8,757 nt of DNA. Source: Aestuariimicrobium sp. p3-SID1156. Lineage in GTDB: Bacteria > Actinomycetota > Actinomycetes > Propionibacteriales > Propionibacteriaceae. The stretch covers positions 1 to 8,757 of the forward strand of contig NZ_JALXXB010000018.1 in assembly GCF_025144225.1 (NCBI RefSeq). Reading direction: 5' to 3'. Below are positions 6,865-8,757 of the stretch, one piece after another. The notes beneath the pieces are model-generated. The model did not search any database and was not told the DNA's origin. It was given only the letters and a program-made list of their open reading frames with translations. Every line of letters begins with the position of its first letter. The first letter of the stretch is position 1. A program made the position numbers and the translations under genes.

Positions 6865-6928
6865 GCACTCGCTCCCACGAGCGCGTCCCGCATGCCGATG
6901 CCGTCGCAACCATGACCTCTCACCACCC

Positions 6929-7333
6929 TCAACTCATCGAGACCCCAGAGCGGGACACCTGCGACACCGGTGCGGTACTGCGCCCGAACGCCGAAATCGG
7001 AGGCAGCCGACGGGCGCGATCTCCGAGACGACGAACGCCGGCCCCGATTGGGGTGCGGGTGCGGCGTCCCAGCTCGGCTTGGAAGTCGAGACCGCGACCG
7101 GCCGCGTGCGCCGAGTGCCGGGCGATCAGGTCGGTGGGACGCACCCACTCCACGCCGCGACCGCGAACGAGCGCATGCTGCTTGTCGTCGCGCGCGACCT
7201 GCGCGGCCCGCACCGCCTCCGGAGTGCTCGCGGCTTCGACGGGCTCGGGGCGATCCCTCGGCTCCTCGGGCACCAGCTGTGCGGGATCGGGCCTCGCGGG
7301 ATCGTTGTGCTGGGGGTTGTCGGTGGTGTTCAT
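6929..7333 (-). CDS. Small hypothetical protein of the transfer operon
   Basis: This 134-residue protein starts at ATG 7333, preceded by a GGAGGAG ribosome site about 9 bases away, and shares ATGA with the stop of the DUF2637 gene. Residues 1-50 are disordered and rich in Pro, Glu, Asp and Ala. Residues ~52-110 form a denser basic segment (GVEWVRPTDLIARHSAHAAGRGLDFQ is its core, with several Arg) that could bind nucleic acid or a partner. The tail is Ser/Arg-rich. There is no membrane segment. I do not recognise a named family, but small proteins of this kind directly after DUF2637 genes are familiar in actinobacterial mobile elements. The strong ribosome site and overlapping start make it a real gene; its role is unknown. 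Confidence 0.7.
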   Translation of the reverse strand: MNTTDNPQHNDPARPDPAQLVPEEPRDRPEPVEAASTPEAVRAAQVARDDKQHALVRGRGVEWVRPTDLIARHSAHAAGRGLDFQAELGRRTRTPIGAGVRRLGDRARRLPPISAFGRSTAPVSQVSRSGVSMS

Positions 7334-8004
7334 GGGGTCGTCTCCTCCCGCTCGTCGGCGGTGTCGGTGGTGTCAGTGAGGTGCGCGACGGCGAACCAGC
7401 GGCCCACGGTCGAGGGATGCACCCCGAGTTCGCGGGCGATCCGCTTATTCGACCAGCCCGCCTCGCGCAGCTCCCACCCCAGCGCCCGCCGATCTGCCAC
7501 ACCGTCGTCGAGACGGGTCGGTTCCTCTTCGCCCGATGACAGCTCTGGCATGGGCTCGACGGCGTTCGTCGAGAGTGAGGCGGCGGCGGCAGATTCAACG
7601 TCTGTGGTGCGGGCGAGGATCACGGTCAGGTGCGTGATTGCCAGCAGCACGACGGGCGGCACCGCGGCGACCGAGGCCGCGAGCATCCGTGGCACGTCGG
7701 CATCTGCGGCGACGACGGCGTGAATGGCGTTCGCCGTCACCGAGACGAGCGCGCCGCCGCCCAGCAGCGCCCACGGATACCAGGCCGAGCCTTGCCCGGC
7801 GAGAGCGACGACGGCGACCGTGGCGACGACGATGATGCCGTCCACGATCAGCGGCCACGCCCACGCCTGCCCCGACCCGATCCCGGAGCGAGCGGCCAGG
7901 TCGGCCAACGACGTGAACGACAGCCAGAACGCCCCGGCACCGATGAACACCGTCCCGGCAACCGCCGTCATGGCGGCCCAGCGCCGCCCGTCCGATTCAC
8001 GCAT
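7330..8004 (-). CDS. DUF2637 membrane protein with C-terminal helix-turn-helix
   Basis: A 224-residue protein with four hydrophobic helices at about residues 11-33, 48-69, 76-97 and 108-130, matching the DUF2637 family. These proteins are common on actinomycete plasmids and ICEs and are often described as spread or transfer-associated (Spd-like), though their biochemistry is not settled. After a linker of about 40 residues rich in Ser, Ala and Glu comes a helix-turn-helix at ~173-204 (WELREAGWSNKRIARELGV then HPSTVGRWF), the layout of a Homeo-like/resolvase-type DNA-binding helix pair. The C-terminus is Asp/Glu/Thr-rich. The start at ATG 8004 overlaps the primase TGA (TGATG) and has GGGGAGGG upstream. 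An in-frame start at 8061 would add 19 residues lying within the primase coding end and is rejected. A membrane-anchored DNA-binding protein would suit tethering the element to the membrane or membrane-linked regulation; that is inference. Confidence 0.85.
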   Translation of the reverse strand: MRESDGRRWAAMTAVAGTVFIGAGAFWLSFTSLADLAARSGIGSGQAWAWPLIVDGIIVVATVAVVALAGQGSAWYPWALLGGGALVSVTANAIHAVVAADADVPRMLAASVAAVPPVVLLAITHLTVILARTTDVESAAAASLSTNAVEPMPELSSGEEEPTRLDDGVADRRALGWELREAGWSNKRIARELGVHPSTVGRWFAVAHLTDTTDTADEREETTP

Positions 8005-8757
8005 CACAGCCCCGCCCTCCCCAGCGCTGCGGACGGTGGGCTCGCCGAACGACCGAACCACCGACCCGCGCCCTGGCTCCGGCCGTCTGACGCGGTCTCG
8101 GATGCGGGCCGGGTGGCTCGGTAGGCCGAGCGCACGGTCGCGGTGATCTCGCGATCGCCTAGACCCGCCGACTGTGCCGCAGCACCCAGCGCATCGAGCG
8201 CGTCGGCGGGCGAGACGCCGTTCTCAGCGAGGCGGCAGGCCGCCCAGAACAGGCCCCGGTTCCGCTCGCCCTCACCCCGCCCGGCGACCCACGCCGCCAA
8301 CCGCTCAGCATCCACCTCCATCGAGCCGCCGCTCGCGCGTGGTGGAGGGACGGGGCGCGGGTCGAGGAAGTCCCGCAGCCGGGCCGCGTCCACCGTGCCG
8401 ACCGAGTGCGCGGCGATGCGGCGACCTCGTAGCGGCGGACGCTGCCGTCGAGGATTCGCCGGGAGGGTGGAGCGATGATGTAGCCGCCGTCGCCACGGAA
8501 ATCGACACCCGCGGTGGCTGCCTGCCACGACCGCTGCTCGCTGACCGGTGTCGCCGGGAAGTACACATGCGCGCCACCGGTCGGTGTGCGCACCAGCAGA
8601 CCCGCCCCATCGACGAGCCCCGCGTCGGTGGCGCGCTGATACCCCGCGCGGCCATCGTGGGGGCCGTGGACATCGACATCGACCACGACAACGCCCGATG
8701 CCGCTCCCGTCGGGATGCGGGTCTGCCGTGAGTTTGGTTGACACCTGAACTGTGGCT
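8004..8757 (-). pseudogene. Bifunctional DNA primase/polymerase, frameshifted and 5'-truncated
   Basis: Two minus-strand frames together give one archaeo-eukaryotic-type primase-polymerase. The first frame, open to the window edge, reads TGAASGVVVVDVDVHG, containing the D-x-D metal-binding motif, then LLVRTPTGGAHVYFPA and the family's GGYIIAPPS motif (DNA ~8480-8500), and YEVAA near 8420. The matching continuation, IAAHSVGTVDAARLRDFLDPRP, then GRGEGERNRGLFWAACRLAEN and GLGDREITATVRSAYRATRP, is in another frame and ends at TGA 8004-8006. Inserting one base near 8417-8418 (a G on the plus strand) restores a single frame, so a one-base deletion or a sequencing error is likely. If real, the product would be truncated after the catalytic domain and followed by out-of-frame residues. 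Residues before IPTGAASG do not look like the family's usual '(A)NVGIPTG' lead-in, so the 5' part may also be disrupted. Such primases support replication or conversion of transferred single strands. Confidence 0.8.

Noticed and set aside
6836..6913. Upstream GTG start giving 26 more residues to the 296-residue protein.
   Set aside because: The extension crosses the strong AGGAGGTG ribosome site that serves ATG 6835 and has unlikely composition.
8005..8061. Upstream start for the DUF2637 protein.
   Set aside because: It would lie inside the primase end; ATG 8004 gives a TGATG overlap and a normal membrane-protein N-terminus.

Overview
The window is GC-rich DNA whose genes look like those of Actinomycetota, probably the Micrococcales/Microbacteriaceae side. 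That placement comes from family recognition and composition only. Hand counts of 60-base samples give 43/60 G+C at 3181-3240 and 46/60 at 5341-5400. Almost everything from 8757 down to 504 is one tightly packed minus-strand operon. It has the layout of the replication/transfer module of an actinobacterial integrative and conjugative element (ICE) or conjugative plasmid.

In transcription order (right to left) the backbone is: a frameshifted, edge-truncated bifunctional primase/polymerase (8757-8004); a DUF2637 membrane protein with a C-terminal helix-turn-helix (8004-7330); a small conserved-looking protein (7333-6929); a 296-residue helical protein of unknown function (6835-5945); a ParB-like protein (5948-4950); a single-pass membrane protein that may be a VirB8/TcpC-type channel subunit (4913-4257); a three-domain cell-wall hydrolase (4243-2573); and a two-helix DUF6112 membrane protein (770-504). 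Stops and starts overlap by 1-4 bases at 8004, 7330-7333 and 5945-5948, and two other gaps are about 9-13 bases, so translation is probably coupled. The working picture is DNA processing and maintenance (primase, ParB-like), then regulation and membrane functions (DUF2637), then the cell-envelope machinery that opens peptidoglycan and builds the transfer pore. The VirB4-type ATPase and other transfer genes expected after DUF6112 are not in the window.

Two segments depart from this backbone. (1) Between the hydrolase and DUF6112 lies a 546-residue gene of lower G+C (33-38 of 60 in samples). It looks like a DUF6236-type protein carrying a long coiled coil, and I read it as cargo inserted into the transfer operon. 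The last ~22 codons of the hydrolase already show the lower-G+C composition, which places a possible junction near 2640. (2) At the left edge a plus-strand DUF349 gene, missing its 5' end, runs head-on into the DUF6112 gene with only 14 bases between their stops, so the transfer operon ends abruptly there.

Smaller structures worth attention are a perfect 15-bp-arm palindrome inside the parB-like gene (5505-5535), a hairpin that would bury the Shine-Dalgarno sequence of the 296-residue gene (6843-6864), a probable one-base deletion in the primase near 8418, and a loss of family-like sequence in the primase at the right edge that could mark an insertion. I found no RNA genes, CRISPR arrays, complete insertion sequences or attachment sites. 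No stretch over 300 bases lacks a gene; the largest gap, 771-922, holds nothing I can name.
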